Shown here: positions 18,317 to 28,576 of the stretch, piece by piece
How the letters are laid out: each line of letters begins with the position of its first letter
Position numbering within the stretch: the first letter of the stretch is position 1
Assembly: GCF_014646015.1 (NCBI RefSeq)
Contig: NZ_BMMQ01000003.1
Location: forward strand, 186,001 to 250,000
DNA: 64,000 nt
Source: Microbacterium nanhaiense
Lineage (GTDB): Bacteria > Actinomycetota > Actinomycetes > Actinomycetales > Microbacteriaceae
Reading direction: 5' to 3'
Notes under the pieces: model-generated
Database searches by the model: none
What the model saw: only the letters and a program-made list of their open reading frames with translations
Told to the model about the DNA's origin: nothing
Program-made: the position numbers and the translations under genes

Positions 18317-18778
18317 GTGGCCCCCTCACCCGTTTCGAGTAACCCCATCATGCGCAACGTGCTCCTGTGGAGCGCGATCATGAGCGGCGCCGTGCTCGTC
18401 GTCACGGGCGTGATCGGCGTCGTCGTGAGCGGAACCGATGGGCTCTGGAGCGCCGTGCTCGGCACCGTGATCGGATTCCTGTTCCCCGCGCTCACCGCCG
18501 CTACGATTCTCTTCGCGAATCGCTTCTTCGGAACGCCGAACTACCTCGTGATCTTCTTCGGGGTGTTCATGGGCGTCTTCCTCGTGAAGATCCTCGCCTT
18601 CATCATCGCGCTGAACATCGTGTTCGGGCTCGACTGGGTGGTGCGCGGGGTGCTCTACGGCGCCCTCATGGCGACCGCGATCGGCTCGATCGTCGTCGAC
18701 ATCGCGGTGATCGCGAAGATGCGCATCCCGGCGGTCAGCGACGTGCGCCTGCCCGGCGACGACGACCCTGAGGTCTGA
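18317..18778 (+). CDS. Second AtpI-like small membrane protein
   Basis: A 153-residue protein with four hydrophobic segments. The region TPNYLVIFFGVFMGVFLVKI aligns with the equivalent part of the preceding gene, suggesting an old duplication. The GTG at 18317 is preceded by CAGGAG six bases away. It lies 168 bases before atpB. A role in ATP synthase assembly or ion supply is inferred from position only. Confidence 0.6.
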   Translation: MAPSPVSSNPIMRNVLLWSAIMSGAVLVVTGVIGVVVSGTDGLWSAVLGTVIGFLFPALTAATILFANRFFGTPNYLVIFFGVFMGVFLVKILAFIIALNIVFGLDWVVRGVLYGALMATAIGSIVVDIAVIAKMRIPAVSDVRLPGDDDPEV

Positions 18779-18946
18779 CCACATCCCGGATTTCTACAGC
18801 GCGTCAAAACTAGGCCCAAGTTTTTGATACGCTAGACGAGGTTCTGCTGCGGGTCCCGGCACGGTGAAGCGCTGGTCTGAAGCAGTTGCCCCCTCCCACC
18901 GCACACCCCGCAGGCGAGATCCTGCGCGAGAAGCAGGAGCCACGCG
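18779..18946 (+). promoter_or_regulatory. Leader and probable promoter region of the atp operon
   Basis: A 168-base gap, the largest between wecA and atpC. The AT-rich stretch around 18805-18836 contains TACGCT (18828-18833) as a possible -10 element; no convincing -35 is visible. The segment is the likely site of the main atp promoter. No leader peptide was found. Confidence 0.35.
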
Positions 18947-19747
18947 TTGACTCAGGCGAGCATAATCGCACCGATGGCCGATGAGGTCGAGTTCCACCCG
19001 CCGTCGATTAGCGACTTCTTCCCGGACGCGCTTTTCTTTGAGGGCACCCCCTTCGAGTTCACCCGAATCAACCTCGTCCAGGTCATCGCGACCGTGCTGT
19101 TGGTGCTGTTCATGCTCCTCGGCACGCGCAAGCTGACGGTCGTTCCGGGGCGCTTCCAGCAGGTCGTGGAGTTCGGATTCGGCTTCGTTCGCGGCCAGGC
19201 CTACCAGGTCATCGGCGAGCGCGAGGGCAAGAAGTTCGTCCCCCTGCTGACGGTCATCTTCTTCGGGGTCCTGTTCTTCAACCTGATGGGAGTTATCCCG
19301 GGTCTGAACATCCAGGGCACGAGCGTCATTGGAACGCCGCTGCTCTTCGCGGTCGTCACCTACGTCGGCTTCGTCTACGCGGGTATCCGCAAGCACGGCT
19401 TCGGCCGCTTCATGAAGAACTCCCTGGTTCCCGGCGGAGTCCCCGGGTACCTCATCCCGATCATCTCGGTTATCGAGCTGATCTCGACCTTCGTCTTCCG
19501 CCCCGTGTCGCTCACGCTGCGACTGCTGCTGAACATGATGGTCGGCCACCTGATGCTGGTGCTGTTCTTCAGCGCGACGCACTTCTTCCTGCTCAGCTTC
19601 AACTGGATGACGGTCCTGTCGCCGTTCTCCCTGGCTCTGGGCTTCGCCTTCACCCTGTTCGAAATCTTCGTCGCCTTCCTCCAGGCGTACGTTTTCATGG
19701 TCCTCACCGCGGTCTACATCCAGCTCGCGGTTGCAGACGAGCACTGA
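18947..19747 (+). CDS. atpB: ATP synthase Fo subunit a
   Basis: Membrane subunit that forms the proton half-channels against the c-ring. The 266-residue protein has the essential arginine in the segment SLTLRLLLNMMVGHL and the conserved C-terminal AFVFLQAYVF-type helix. The TTG start is supported by GCAGGAG seven bases upstream; an ATG at 18974 is in frame but has no such site. It is the first gene of the operon atpBEFHAGDC. Confidence 0.95.
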   Translation: MTQASIIAPMADEVEFHPPSISDFFPDALFFEGTPFEFTRINLVQVIATVLLVLFMLLGTRKLTVVPGRFQQVVEFGFGFVRGQAYQVIGEREGKKFVPLLTVIFFGVLFFNLMGVIPGLNIQGTSVIGTPLLFAVVTYVGFVYAGIRKHGFGRFMKNSLVPGGVPGYLIPIISVIELISTFVFRPVSLTLRLLLNMMVGHLMLVLFFSATHFFLLSFNWMTVLSPFSLALGFAFTLFEIFVAFLQAYVFMVLTAVYIQLAVADEH

Positions 19748-19752
19748 CTGAC

Positions 19753-20031
<279 letters not shown>

Positions 20032-20063
20032 TTCATCCACCGCTTCACAGATAAGGAGACAGG

Positions 20064-20615
20064 ATGCTGAACGCTCTTGTCACTGTCGCGGCTGAGGGGG
20101 AAACGCACAACCCGCTCTTCCCCGCCGTGTACGACATCATCTGGTCCGCGGTCTGCTTCGTCATCATCGCGATTGTGATCCTCGCAGTCGCCATGCCCCG
20201 CCTCAACAAGGTGCTCGATGCCCGCTCCGCGGCCATCGAGGGCAACATTGAGAAGGCTGACGAAGCGCAGCGTCAGGCAGAAGCCGCGCTGGCCGAGTAC
20301 ACGCAGCAGCTCGCTGATGCGCGTCGCGAAGCCGGTGAAATCCGTGAGGGTGCCCGCGTCGACGGCAAGAAGATCGTCGACGAGGCACGCGCGAACGCGC
20401 TGGCCGAGGCCGAGCGCATCACGGTGTCGGCTCAGACTCAGATCGAGGCCGAGCGCCAGGCCGCGATGATCTCGCTCCGTCAGGACGTCGGATCGCTCGC
20501 CCTGGACCTCGCGGGCAACGTGATCGGCGAGACCATGAGCGAAGACGCGAAGGCCCAGGCCGTCGTCGACCGCTTCCTCGCCGAGCTCGAGACGTCTGAG
20601 AAGGCGGCCCGGTAA
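20064..20615 (+). CDS. atpF: ATP synthase Fo subunit b
   Basis: Peripheral stalk subunit of 183 residues: one N-terminal membrane helix (DIIWSAVCFVIIAIVILAV) and a long charged coiled coil rich in Ala/Glu/Arg. It holds the F1 head still against the rotor by way of subunit delta. The start follows AAGGAGACAGG. The TAA shares its last base with the atpH ATG, so the two are coupled. Confidence 0.95.
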   Translation: MLNALVTVAAEGETHNPLFPAVYDIIWSAVCFVIIAIVILAVAMPRLNKVLDARSAAIEGNIEKADEAQRQAEAALAEYTQQLADARREAGEIREGARVDGKKIVDEARANALAEAERITVSAQTQIEAERQAAMISLRQDVGSLALDLAGNVIGETMSEDAKAQAVVDRFLAELETSEKAAR

Positions 20616-21397
20616 TGGGCAGCGCGACCACTCAGGCTCTCGCGGCGAGTGCTCAGGCACTGTCGACTGCGACGGTCACCCTCGACACGGCACGCGAGCT
20701 GTTCGCCGCCGCTCGTGCCGCGGGCGAATCCGCTGCTCTGAGCGGCGCGCTCGCTGATCAGGCTGCCGACCCGGCTGCTCGTCAGGCGCTCGTCGGTCGA
20801 GTCTTCGGAACGCTGTCGCCCGAGGCGATGAACCTCCTCGGTGCGGTCTCCGCGCAGCGCTGGTCCTCGGCCGACGACCTCGTCGACGGCATCGAGACCC
20901 TCGCGATCCGCGCGGTTGCGAAGACCGAGCAGGCCGGCGTCGAGGGCGAGCTGTTCCACGTGATCCGCGTCATCGCGGAGAACCCGGAGCTCGAGCTTGC
21001 ACTCGGTTCGCGACTCGGCGAGCCGTCGAAGAAGAGCGAGCTGATCGAGAAGATCCTCGGATCCTCCGTCTCGGCGGGCACGCTCCTCATCACCGCATCG
21101 ATCGCCGAGCACTCGCGCGGCCGCCGCGTTCGCGCGGCCCTGCAGGAGGCCATTCAGGTCGTCGCCGCTGAGCGCGGCCGCGCCGTTGCCACCGTGCAGA
21201 CGGCGACCGCACTGACCGACGCGCAGCGTCAGCGCCTCGCTGACTCGCTGTCGCGAAGCTACGGCACCGCCGTGTCGATCAACGAGGTCATCGACCGTTC
21301 GGTGATCGGCGGCATCCGCGTGCAGATCGCCGACGATGTCATCGACGGCAGCATCTCGACCCGCCTCACCGACCTCCGGTCGAGGCTCGCAGGCTAA
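20615..21397 (+). CDS. atpH: ATP synthase F1 subunit delta
   Basis: Links the b stalk to the top of the F1 head. At 260 residues it is about 80 longer than the E. coli subunit, a common actinobacterial size. The C-terminal region carries the conserved signature near [20 protein letters not shown]. It overlaps atpF by one base. Confidence 0.93.
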   Translation: MGSATTQALAASAQALSTATVTLDTARELFAAARAAGESAALSGALADQAADPAARQALVGRVFGTLSPEAMNLLGAVSAQRWSSADDLVDGIETLAIRAVAKTEQAGVEGELFHVIRVIAENPELELALGSRLGEPSKKSELIEKILGSSVSAGTLLITASIAEHSRGRRVRAALQEAIQVVAAERGRAVATVQTATALTDAQRQRLADSLSRSYGTAVSINEVIDRSVIGGIRVQIADDVIDGSISTRLTDLRSRLAG

Positions 21398-21450
21398 CGC
21401 TTCCGGAAGGAAGCTCCCGGGCCCACTGGCCCGCACAACGAAGGAAGACA

Positions 21451-23094
21451 ATGGCAGACATCACCATCAGCCCCGACGTCATCCGTGACGCGCTGAAGGA
21501 CTTCGTCTCCGCCTACGAGCCCACCGGTTCTGGCGCGAGCGAGGTCGGCACCGTCACCGACGCGGCCGACGGCATCGCTCACGTCTCGGGTCTCCCGGGC
21601 GTGATGGCGAACGAGCTTATCCGCTTCGAGGACGGCACCCTCGGCCTCGCACAGAACCTCGACGAGCACGAAATCGGCGTCGTCGTTCTGGGCGAGTTCT
21701 CGGGCGTCGAGGAGGGCCAGCAGGTCACCCGTACCGGCAAGGTCCTCTCGGTTCCGGTGGGCGAGGGCTACCTCGGCCGCGTCGTCGACACGCTGGGCAA
21801 CCCGATCGACGGCCTCGGCGAGATCACCGGCATCGAGGGCGAGCGCGAGCTCGAGCTCCAGGCCGCCGGCGTCATGAGCCGTAAGAGCGTGCACGAGCCG
21901 CTGCAGACCGGCATCAAGGCGATCGACTCGATGATCCCGGTTGGCCGCGGTCAGCGTCAGCTGATCATCGGCGACCGCCAGACCGGCAAGACCGCCATCG
22001 CGATCGACGCGATCATCAACCAGAAGGCGAACTGGGAGTCGGGCGACCCCGACAAGCAGGTGCGCTGCATCTACGTCGCCGTGGGCCAGAAGGGCTCGAC
22101 GATCGCGAACGTGAAGGGTGCGCTCGAGGACGCCGGCGCGATGGAGTACACGACGATCGTCGCCGCTCCCGCCTCGGACCCCGCGGGCTTCAAGTACCTC
22201 GCTCCCTACACCGGCTCGGCCATCGGCCAGCACTGGATGTACCAGGGCAAGCACGTCCTCATCGTGTTCGACGACCTGACCAAGCAGGCCGAGGCCTACC
22301 GTGCCGTGTCGCTTCTCCTTCGTCGTCCGCCGGGACGTGAGGCCTACCCGGGCGACGTCTTCTACCTGCACTCGCGCCTGCTCGAGCGTTGCGCGAAGCT
22401 GTCGGACGACCTCGGCGCCGGATCGATGACCGGTCTGCCGATCATCGAGACCAAGGCGAACGACGTCTCGGCGTACGTTCCGACCAACGTGATCTCGATC
22501 ACCGACGGCCAGATCTTCCTGCAGTCGGACCTCTTCAACGCGAACCAGCGCCCCGCCGTCGACGTGGGTATCTCGGTCTCGCGAGTCGGTGGCGACGCGC
22601 AGCAGAAGCACGTCAAGAAGGTCTCCGGTACGTTGAAGCTCGAGCTGGCCCAGTACCGCTCGCTCGAGGCGTTCGCGATGTTCGCGTCGGACCTCGACGC
22701 GGCCTCGCGTCGTCAGCTCGACCGCGGTGCGCGCCTGACCGAGCTTCTCAAGCAGCCGCAGTACTCGCCGTACTCGGCGGAGGAACAGGTCGTCTCGATC
22801 TGGGCCGGTACGAACGGCAAGCTCGACACGATCGCGGTGGAGGACGTCCTTCGCTTCGAGCGCGAGCTGCTCGACTACGTGCGCCGCAACACCGATGTTC
22901 TCGACCGCCTCGCCTCCTCGGGCAAGCTCGAGGACGACGTGCTCGCCGACATGGAGAAGGCCGTCGACACCTTCGTGCTCGAGTTCCAGCAGGGCTCGGG
23001 CCAGGGCATCGGTGCGCCGGGCCACGAGGAGCATCAGGCGGCGCAGCACGAAGAGATCGGCCGGGAGCAGATCGTCAAGGGCCGCAAGGCCTAA
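21451..23094 (+). CDS. atpA: ATP synthase F1 subunit alpha
   Basis: Non-catalytic nucleotide-binding subunit, 547 residues. It has Walker A GDRQTGKT (residues 174-181), the Walker B region [11 protein letters not shown], and the family signature [13 protein letters not shown]. The start follows AAGGAAGACA. A C-terminal tail rich in His/Glu/Gln (after about residue 510) extends past the usual end, as in other actinobacterial alpha subunits, where it can restrain ATP hydrolysis; that role is inferred here. Confidence 0.97.
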   Translation: MADITISPDVIRDALKDFVSAYEPTGSGASEVGTVTDAADGIAHVSGLPGVMANELIRFEDGTLGLAQNLDEHEIGVVVLGEFSGVEEGQQVTRTGKVLSVPVGEGYLGRVVDTLGNPIDGLGEITGIEGERELELQAAGVMSRKSVHEPLQTGIKAIDSMIPVGRGQRQLIIGDRQTGKTAIAIDAIINQKANWESGDPDKQVRCIYVAVGQKGSTIANVKGALEDAGAMEYTTIVAAPASDPAGFKYLAPYTGSAIGQHWMYQGKHVLIVFDDLTKQAEAYRAVSLLLRRPPGREAYPGDVFYLHSRLLERCAKLSDDLGAGSMTGLPIIETKANDVSAYVPTNVISITDGQIFLQSDLFNANQRPAVDVGISVSRVGGDAQQKHVKKVSGTLKLELAQYRSLEAFAMFASDLDAASRRQLDRGARLTELLKQPQYSPYSAEEQVVSIWAGTNGKLDTIAVEDVLRFERELLDYVRRNTDVLDRLASSGKLEDDVLADMEKAVDTFVLEFQQGSGQGIGAPGHEEHQAAQHEEIGREQIVKGRKA

Positions 23095-23112
23095 CCCCCT
23101 GAGGGACGCATC

Positions 23113-24012
23113 ATGGGCGCACAACTCAGGGAGTACAAGCAGAAGATCTCTTCTGCGCAGACCACCAAGAAGATCACGAAGGCGATGGAGCTCATCGCGG
23201 CTTCGCGGATCCAGAAGGCGATGGCGCGCGTGCGCGCGTCGTCGCCCTTCTCCCGCGCGGTCACGCGAGCCGTCTCCGCCGTTGCGACGTACACCGACAT
23301 CGATCACCCGCTCACGCGGGAGAACGAGACGGTGACGCGGTCGGCCATCCTGCTGCTGACCAGCGACCGCGGCCTCGCCGGCGCGTTCAACTCGCAGGTC
23401 ATCAAGGAAGCGCTCGAGCTCGCCGCACTTCTCCGTTCGGAGGGCAAGGAGGTCGTGTTCTACCTCTTCGGCCGCAAGGCCGTTGGCTACTTCCAGTTCC
23501 GCCAGATGGTGGCGGCGCAGGAGTGGACGGGTGAGGCGGACACCCCTTCGTTCGAGACGGCGAAGGAGATCGCCGACGCGCTCCTCGAGGCCTACAACCT
23601 CGACGAGGCCGAGGGCGGCGTGAACGAGATCCATGTCGTCTACAACCGCTTCGTCAGCATGATGGTGCAGGAGGCCGAATACGTTCGTCTGCTCCCGCTC
23701 CAGGTCGTCGAGGCGCACGAGGCCGAGGACACCTCGTCCAGCGAGGTGTTCCCGCTGTACGAGTTCGAGCCCGAGCCCGCGAATGTTCTCGATGCGCTCC
23801 TGCCGGTGTACATCCAGAGCCGCATCTTCAACGCCCTCCTGCAGTCGGCCGCTGCGAAGCAGGCCGCCACGCAGAAGGCGATGAAGTCGGCCTCGGACAA
23901 CGCCGACAAGCTCATCACCGACTACACGCGCCTGCGCAACAATGCGCGCCAGGCCGAGATCACGCAGCAGATCGCCGAGATCGTCGGCGGCGCGGACGCC
24001 CTGGCGTCCTAA
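23113..24012 (+). CDS. atpG: ATP synthase F1 subunit gamma
   Basis: Central rotor shaft of 299 residues. N-terminal ([18 protein letters not shown]) and C-terminal ([20 protein letters not shown]) helices form the coiled coil; the C-terminal family signature region is intact. A loop of acidic residues around [11 protein letters not shown] lies in the middle domain. Start codon ATG lies 18 bases after atpA. Confidence 0.96.
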   Translation: MGAQLREYKQKISSAQTTKKITKAMELIAASRIQKAMARVRASSPFSRAVTRAVSAVATYTDIDHPLTRENETVTRSAILLLTSDRGLAGAFNSQVIKEALELAALLRSEGKEVVFYLFGRKAVGYFQFRQMVAAQEWTGEADTPSFETAKEIADALLEAYNLDEAEGGVNEIHVVYNRFVSMMVQEAEYVRLLPLQVVEAHEAEDTSSSEVFPLYEFEPEPANVLDALLPVYIQSRIFNALLQSAAAKQAATQKAMKSASDNADKLITDYTRLRNNARQAEITQQIAEIVGGADALAS

Positions 24013-25482
<1,470 letters not shown>

Positions 25483-25484
25483 TC

Positions 25485-25748
25485 ATGGCTCTCACCGTGA
25501 ACCTTGTGTCGGCCGAGGCCGAGATCTGGTCGGGCGAGGCAAGCCTCGTCGTGGCGAAGACCGTGGAGGGCGAGATCGGTTTCATGGCCGGCCACGAGCC
25601 CACGCTCGCGGTTCTCGCGAACGGCCAGGTTCGCATCACGCAGGTCGACGGCACCAAGGTTGTCGCCGACGCGAGCGACGGGTTCATTTCGATGGAGATC
25701 GGTGACACGATCAACATCGTTGCGGGCCAGGCGCAGCTGGTCGCCTGA
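25485..25748 (+). CDS. atpC: ATP synthase F1 subunit epsilon
   Basis: Rotor subunit of 87 residues that holds only the N-terminal beta-barrel (GEASLVVAKTVEGEIGFMAGHEP). The two-helix C-terminal domain that inhibits ATP hydrolysis in E. coli (about 138 residues) is absent, so this epsilon cannot act by that route. ATG follows the atpD stop by two bases. A strong terminator comes directly after. Confidence 0.94.
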   Translation: MALTVNLVSAEAEIWSGEASLVVAKTVEGEIGFMAGHEPTLAVLANGQVRITQVDGTKVVADASDGFISMEIGDTINIVAGQAQLVA

Positions 25749-25760
25749 CACTCTTTCGGA

Positions 25761-25792
25761 ACGGGGCGGGGATCTTCGGGTCCCCGCCCCGT
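25761..25792 (+). terminator. 12-bp perfect hairpin ending the atp operon
   Basis: ACGGGGCGGGGA (25761-25772) and TCCCCGCCCCGT (25781-25792) with loop TCTTCGGG. It starts 12 bases after the atpC stop. The stem is GC-rich, and only short T-rich sequence follows. Confidence 0.85.
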
Positions 25793-25819
25793 TCGTCGTC
25801 TCACTTCTTGGAGGTTTTC

Positions 25820-26599
25820 GTGCTCGTCCTGCTCCCGCCGTCCGAGACCAAGCGGCCGGGCGGATCCGGTGACCCGCTGCGGCTTGCGGAGCTGGTCTTT
25901 CCCGGGCTCGGACCGCTGCGCGCGGAGGCGATCGGCGCGCTCGCGGAGCTGGCGCGGCGACCGGAGGAGATGGCGCGGATCCTCAAGCTCTCCCAACGGC
26001 AGCTGCGCGAGATCGACGTGAACGCCGCCGTGAGCGACTCGGCGACGCTGCCCGCCGTCGACCGCTTCACGGGCGTCCTCTACGACGCGCTCGACGCGGG
26101 CAGCCTCACCGGCGATGCGCGGGCGTGGCTCGCCGAGAACGCCGCGATCCAGACGGCGCTCTTCGGCCCCGTCGGGGCGCTGGATCCGATTCCGGCGTTC
26201 CGCCTGTCGGCGGGACACCGTCTTCCGGGGCTCGCGCCGCTCAAGCGGCACTGGGCTGCCGCCACGTCGGTGGAGCTCGAGGGATGCGGCCCGGTGCTCG
26301 ACCTGCGCTCCGAGGCTTATCGGGCGCTCGGGCCGGTGCCGGCGGACGAAGACCAGGCGTACGTTCGGGTCGTGAACGGCGACGGTCGTGCGCTGAACCA
26401 CTTCAACAAGCAGACGAAGGGCGTCTTCGCGCGGGCGCTTGCGCTGGCGGGGGAGCGCTTCGACACCGTCGATGCCATCGTCGAGTGGGCCCGCTCCGCC
26501 GGGTTCGTCATTTCTCGCGAGGGAGACGAGCTCCTTCTGACGGAGGAATCGACGGTACCGGACGCCGAAATCTTCGCGATCGCTGGGCGAAGTCGCTAG
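25820..26599 (+). CDS. yaaA: YaaA-family peroxide stress protein
   Basis: A 259-residue member of the UPF0246/YaaA family, whose E. coli member lowers free iron and limits DNA damage under hydrogen peroxide. Family marks are the N-terminal LLPPSETKRPGG and the motif ALNHFNKQTKG near residue 195. The GTG at 25820 is chosen because TTGGAGG lies five bases upstream; an in-frame TTG at 25808 lies within that site. It stands alone between the atp terminator and the next gene. Confidence 0.88.
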   Translation: MLVLLPPSETKRPGGSGDPLRLAELVFPGLGPLRAEAIGALAELARRPEEMARILKLSQRQLREIDVNAAVSDSATLPAVDRFTGVLYDALDAGSLTGDARAWLAENAAIQTALFGPVGALDPIPAFRLSAGHRLPGLAPLKRHWAAATSVELEGCGPVLDLRSEAYRALGPVPADEDQAYVRVVNGDGRALNHFNKQTKGVFARALALAGERFDTVDAIVEWARSAGFVISREGDELLLTEESTVPDAEIFAIAGRSR

Positions 26600-26651
26600 T
26601 CTGGGGGCATCCTGCACGTATGCCGAGAACGGCATCGACCAGAAGGAAAAC

Positions 26652-27557
26652 ATGTATTACGACGATCCGTTCGCCGAAATGGCCACGGCCTTCGGCGCCA
26701 TGTTCGCGGCACTCGCCGTGATCCTGATTGTGCCGTTCATCATCGCCTACGTGCTGTTCTCGGTCTTCTACATGAAGCTGTTCGAGAAGGCCGGCGTCAC
26801 CGACAAGTGGCGCGCGTGGGTTCCGGTGTACCGCGAGATGATCTTCTTCAAGATCGGCGACATGAATCCCTGGCTCGTGCTGATCTTCGCGGTCGGCGGC
26901 GGCGTGCTGTCGATCATCTACGTCGGTTCTCTCCTCCTCGCGGCCTTCGCGGTGTTCTGGGCGATGGCGGTCATTCGGGTGAGCTTCAAGGCGAAGAACG
27001 AGGCCGCGTGGGCGGCGCTCGCCCTCGGCCTGCCCGGCCTCGGGGGCATCATCTGGCTCGGCATCATGGCGTTCACGAAGGATCCGTGGCAGCCGAACAT
27101 CCCGCGCGCGAAGTGGGCCGACACCTTCCTCGGCGACAAGACCAACTGGGCGGGCGTGCCCTTCGGCGGCGTGCCCGCCGCGGCCTACGGTGGTGCCGCG
27201 GGCTACGGTTACGGCGCCGCCTCGGCCGACCCGTACGGCTACCCGGCTCCCGCCGCGCCGCAGGACCCCTACGGCTCGACGCCCGGATACGCCGCACCGC
27301 AGGCGCCCTACGGGCAGCCGCCGGCCCCGCAGGACGGGTACGGCCAGCCGGCCGCCCCGCAGGATCCGTTCGCCGCCCCCGCGGCCCCGCAGCAGCCCCC
27401 GTTCGGTCAGCCCGCGGCGCCGCAGGATCCGTTCGCCGCTCCCGCCGCACCGCAGGACCCGGCGTACCCCGCACCCGAGCCGAGCTCGGATTCCGACGAG
27501 GGGCCCGCGACGCCGGACTCTGACACGAATCCGCCGGCCGAGCCCCCGCGCTCCTGA
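26652..27557 (+). CDS. Membrane protein with Pro/Ala/Gln-rich tail
   Basis: A 301-residue protein. Residues 10-145 hold four hydrophobic segments with a conserved-looking stretch (EKAGVTDKWRAWVPVYREM) seen in small membrane proteins of unknown function that have been placed in DUF families. Residues 175-300 are low complexity with repeated AAPQDPFAAPAAPQ and GYG motifs and an acidic end, likely cytoplasmic. The ATG follows AGAAGGAAAAC. A TAGTCT -10 element (26597-26602) overlaps the yaaA stop, giving a short leader. Function unknown. Confidence 0.8.
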   Translation: MYYDDPFAEMATAFGAMFAALAVILIVPFIIAYVLFSVFYMKLFEKAGVTDKWRAWVPVYREMIFFKIGDMNPWLVLIFAVGGGVLSIIYVGSLLLAAFAVFWAMAVIRVSFKAKNEAAWAALALGLPGLGGIIWLGIMAFTKDPWQPNIPRAKWADTFLGDKTNWAGVPFGGVPAAAYGGAAGYGYGAASADPYGYPAPAAPQDPYGSTPGYAAPQAPYGQPPAPQDGYGQPAAPQDPFAAPAAPQQPPFGQPAAPQDPFAAPAAPQDPAYPAPEPSSDSDEGPATPDSDTNPPAEPPRS

Positions 27558-27563
27558 CGCTTC

Positions 27564-27599
27564 CCGCACGGCCCCGCCCACCCGGACGGGGCCGTGCGG
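27564..27599. terminator. 13-bp perfect hairpin after the membrane-protein gene
   Basis: CCGCACGGCCCCG (27564-27576) pairs with CGGGGCCGTGCGG (27587-27599), 10-base loop. It lies seven bases after the stop codon. No T-run follows. Confidence 0.8.
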
Positions 27600-27674
27600 C
27601 AATGTTGCGTAAACTGGAGTACACCTGCTGCGTCGCACGCGACGCCGCGAGACGAAGCCGGAAAGGCCAATCCC

Positions 27675-28487
27675 GTGTCTGACGAGCCCACCTACACACT
27701 GCCCGCGAGGCCCGAGACCCACAGCCGCGACGCTGCGCTCGGCAACGGTGCATCGCTGTCTCTGCGCTGGGCCGGCGCGACCGACCCAGGCCGGAAGCGC
27801 GAGAACAACCAGGATGCGTTCTTCGCGGACTACCCGTTGTTCATCGTGGCGGACGGGATGGGTGGACACATCGGCGGCGAGATCGCGAGCCAGTCGGTGG
27901 TGACGCGCATGGGTGAGCTCGCGAAGACGGGGTCGGTGTCGCCGGAGGGCATCTCCGATGCGCTCGTGAAGGCGGTGCGCGACATCACCGAGCACCCCGA
28001 GGCCACCGACGAGGGCACGGGCACGACGCTCACCGGAATCTACATCGACAGCGACGACGACATGCTCTCGGTCGTCGCGATGAACGTCGGCGACTCGCGC
28101 GTGTACCTGCAGCGGGGCGAGCAGCTCATGCAGGTGACGACCGATCACTCCCTCGTGCAGGAGCTGGTGGCCGCGGGCCGGCTCTCCGAGGAGGAGGCCG
28201 AGACGCACCCCTACAGCAACGTGATCACGCGCGCCGTCGGTCCGACGGAGCATGTGACGCCCGACTACGTGCGCATCGACGTGCAGGAGGGCGACCGTTA
28301 CGTTATCTGCTCGGACGGTCTGACGAAGGAACTCACGGACTACGGGATCCTCCATTTCCTGCACGACAACCCCGACCCGGCCGACGCCACGAACGCGATG
28401 ATGATCGCCGCTCTCGAGAACGGCGGCCGCGACAACGTCTCGATCGTCGTCGTGGACGTGCTGAGCGTCACGGAGCCCGCGGTCTAA
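27675..28487 (+). CDS. PP2C-family Ser/Thr protein phosphatase
   Basis: Metal-dependent phosphatase of about 270 residues, soluble. The PP2C motifs are in order: RKRENNQDAFF, VADGMGGHIGGEIAS (metal-binding Asp), GTTLTGIY, NVGDSRVYL, TRAVGP, CSDGLTKEL and GGRDNVSIVVV (last metal-binding Asp). The start is set at GTG 27675 after GGAAAGG; a longer frame open from 27594 overlaps the preceding terminator. PstP-like enzymes usually sit with ftsW/pknB genes; this one stands alone and lacks a membrane anchor, so it is a different PP2C. Confidence 0.92.
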   Translation: MSDEPTYTLPARPETHSRDAALGNGASLSLRWAGATDPGRKRENNQDAFFADYPLFIVADGMGGHIGGEIASQSVVTRMGELAKTGSVSPEGISDALVKAVRDITEHPEATDEGTGTTLTGIYIDSDDDMLSVVAMNVGDSRVYLQRGEQLMQVTTDHSLVQELVAAGRLSEEEAETHPYSNVITRAVGPTEHVTPDYVRIDVQEGDRYVICSDGLTKELTDYGILHFLHDNPDPADATNAMMIAALENGGRDNVSIVVVDVLSVTEPAV

Positions 28488-28525
28488 ACGATCCCCAGGC
28501 CGTCACCCCGGCAGATTCATCCACA

Positions 28526-28559
28526 TTCGGCCCCATCCGCCTCCTGCGGTGGGGCCGAA
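28526..28559 (+). terminator. Hairpin after the PP2C gene
   Basis: TTCGGCCCC (28526-28534) pairs with GGGGCCGAA (28551-28559), and an inner CCGC/GCGG pair closes the loop CTCCT. It ends 17 bases before the next ATG, so it also sits in that gene's promoter region. Confidence 0.75.
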
Positions 28560-28576
28560 ACGTGTTGTATGGCCGC

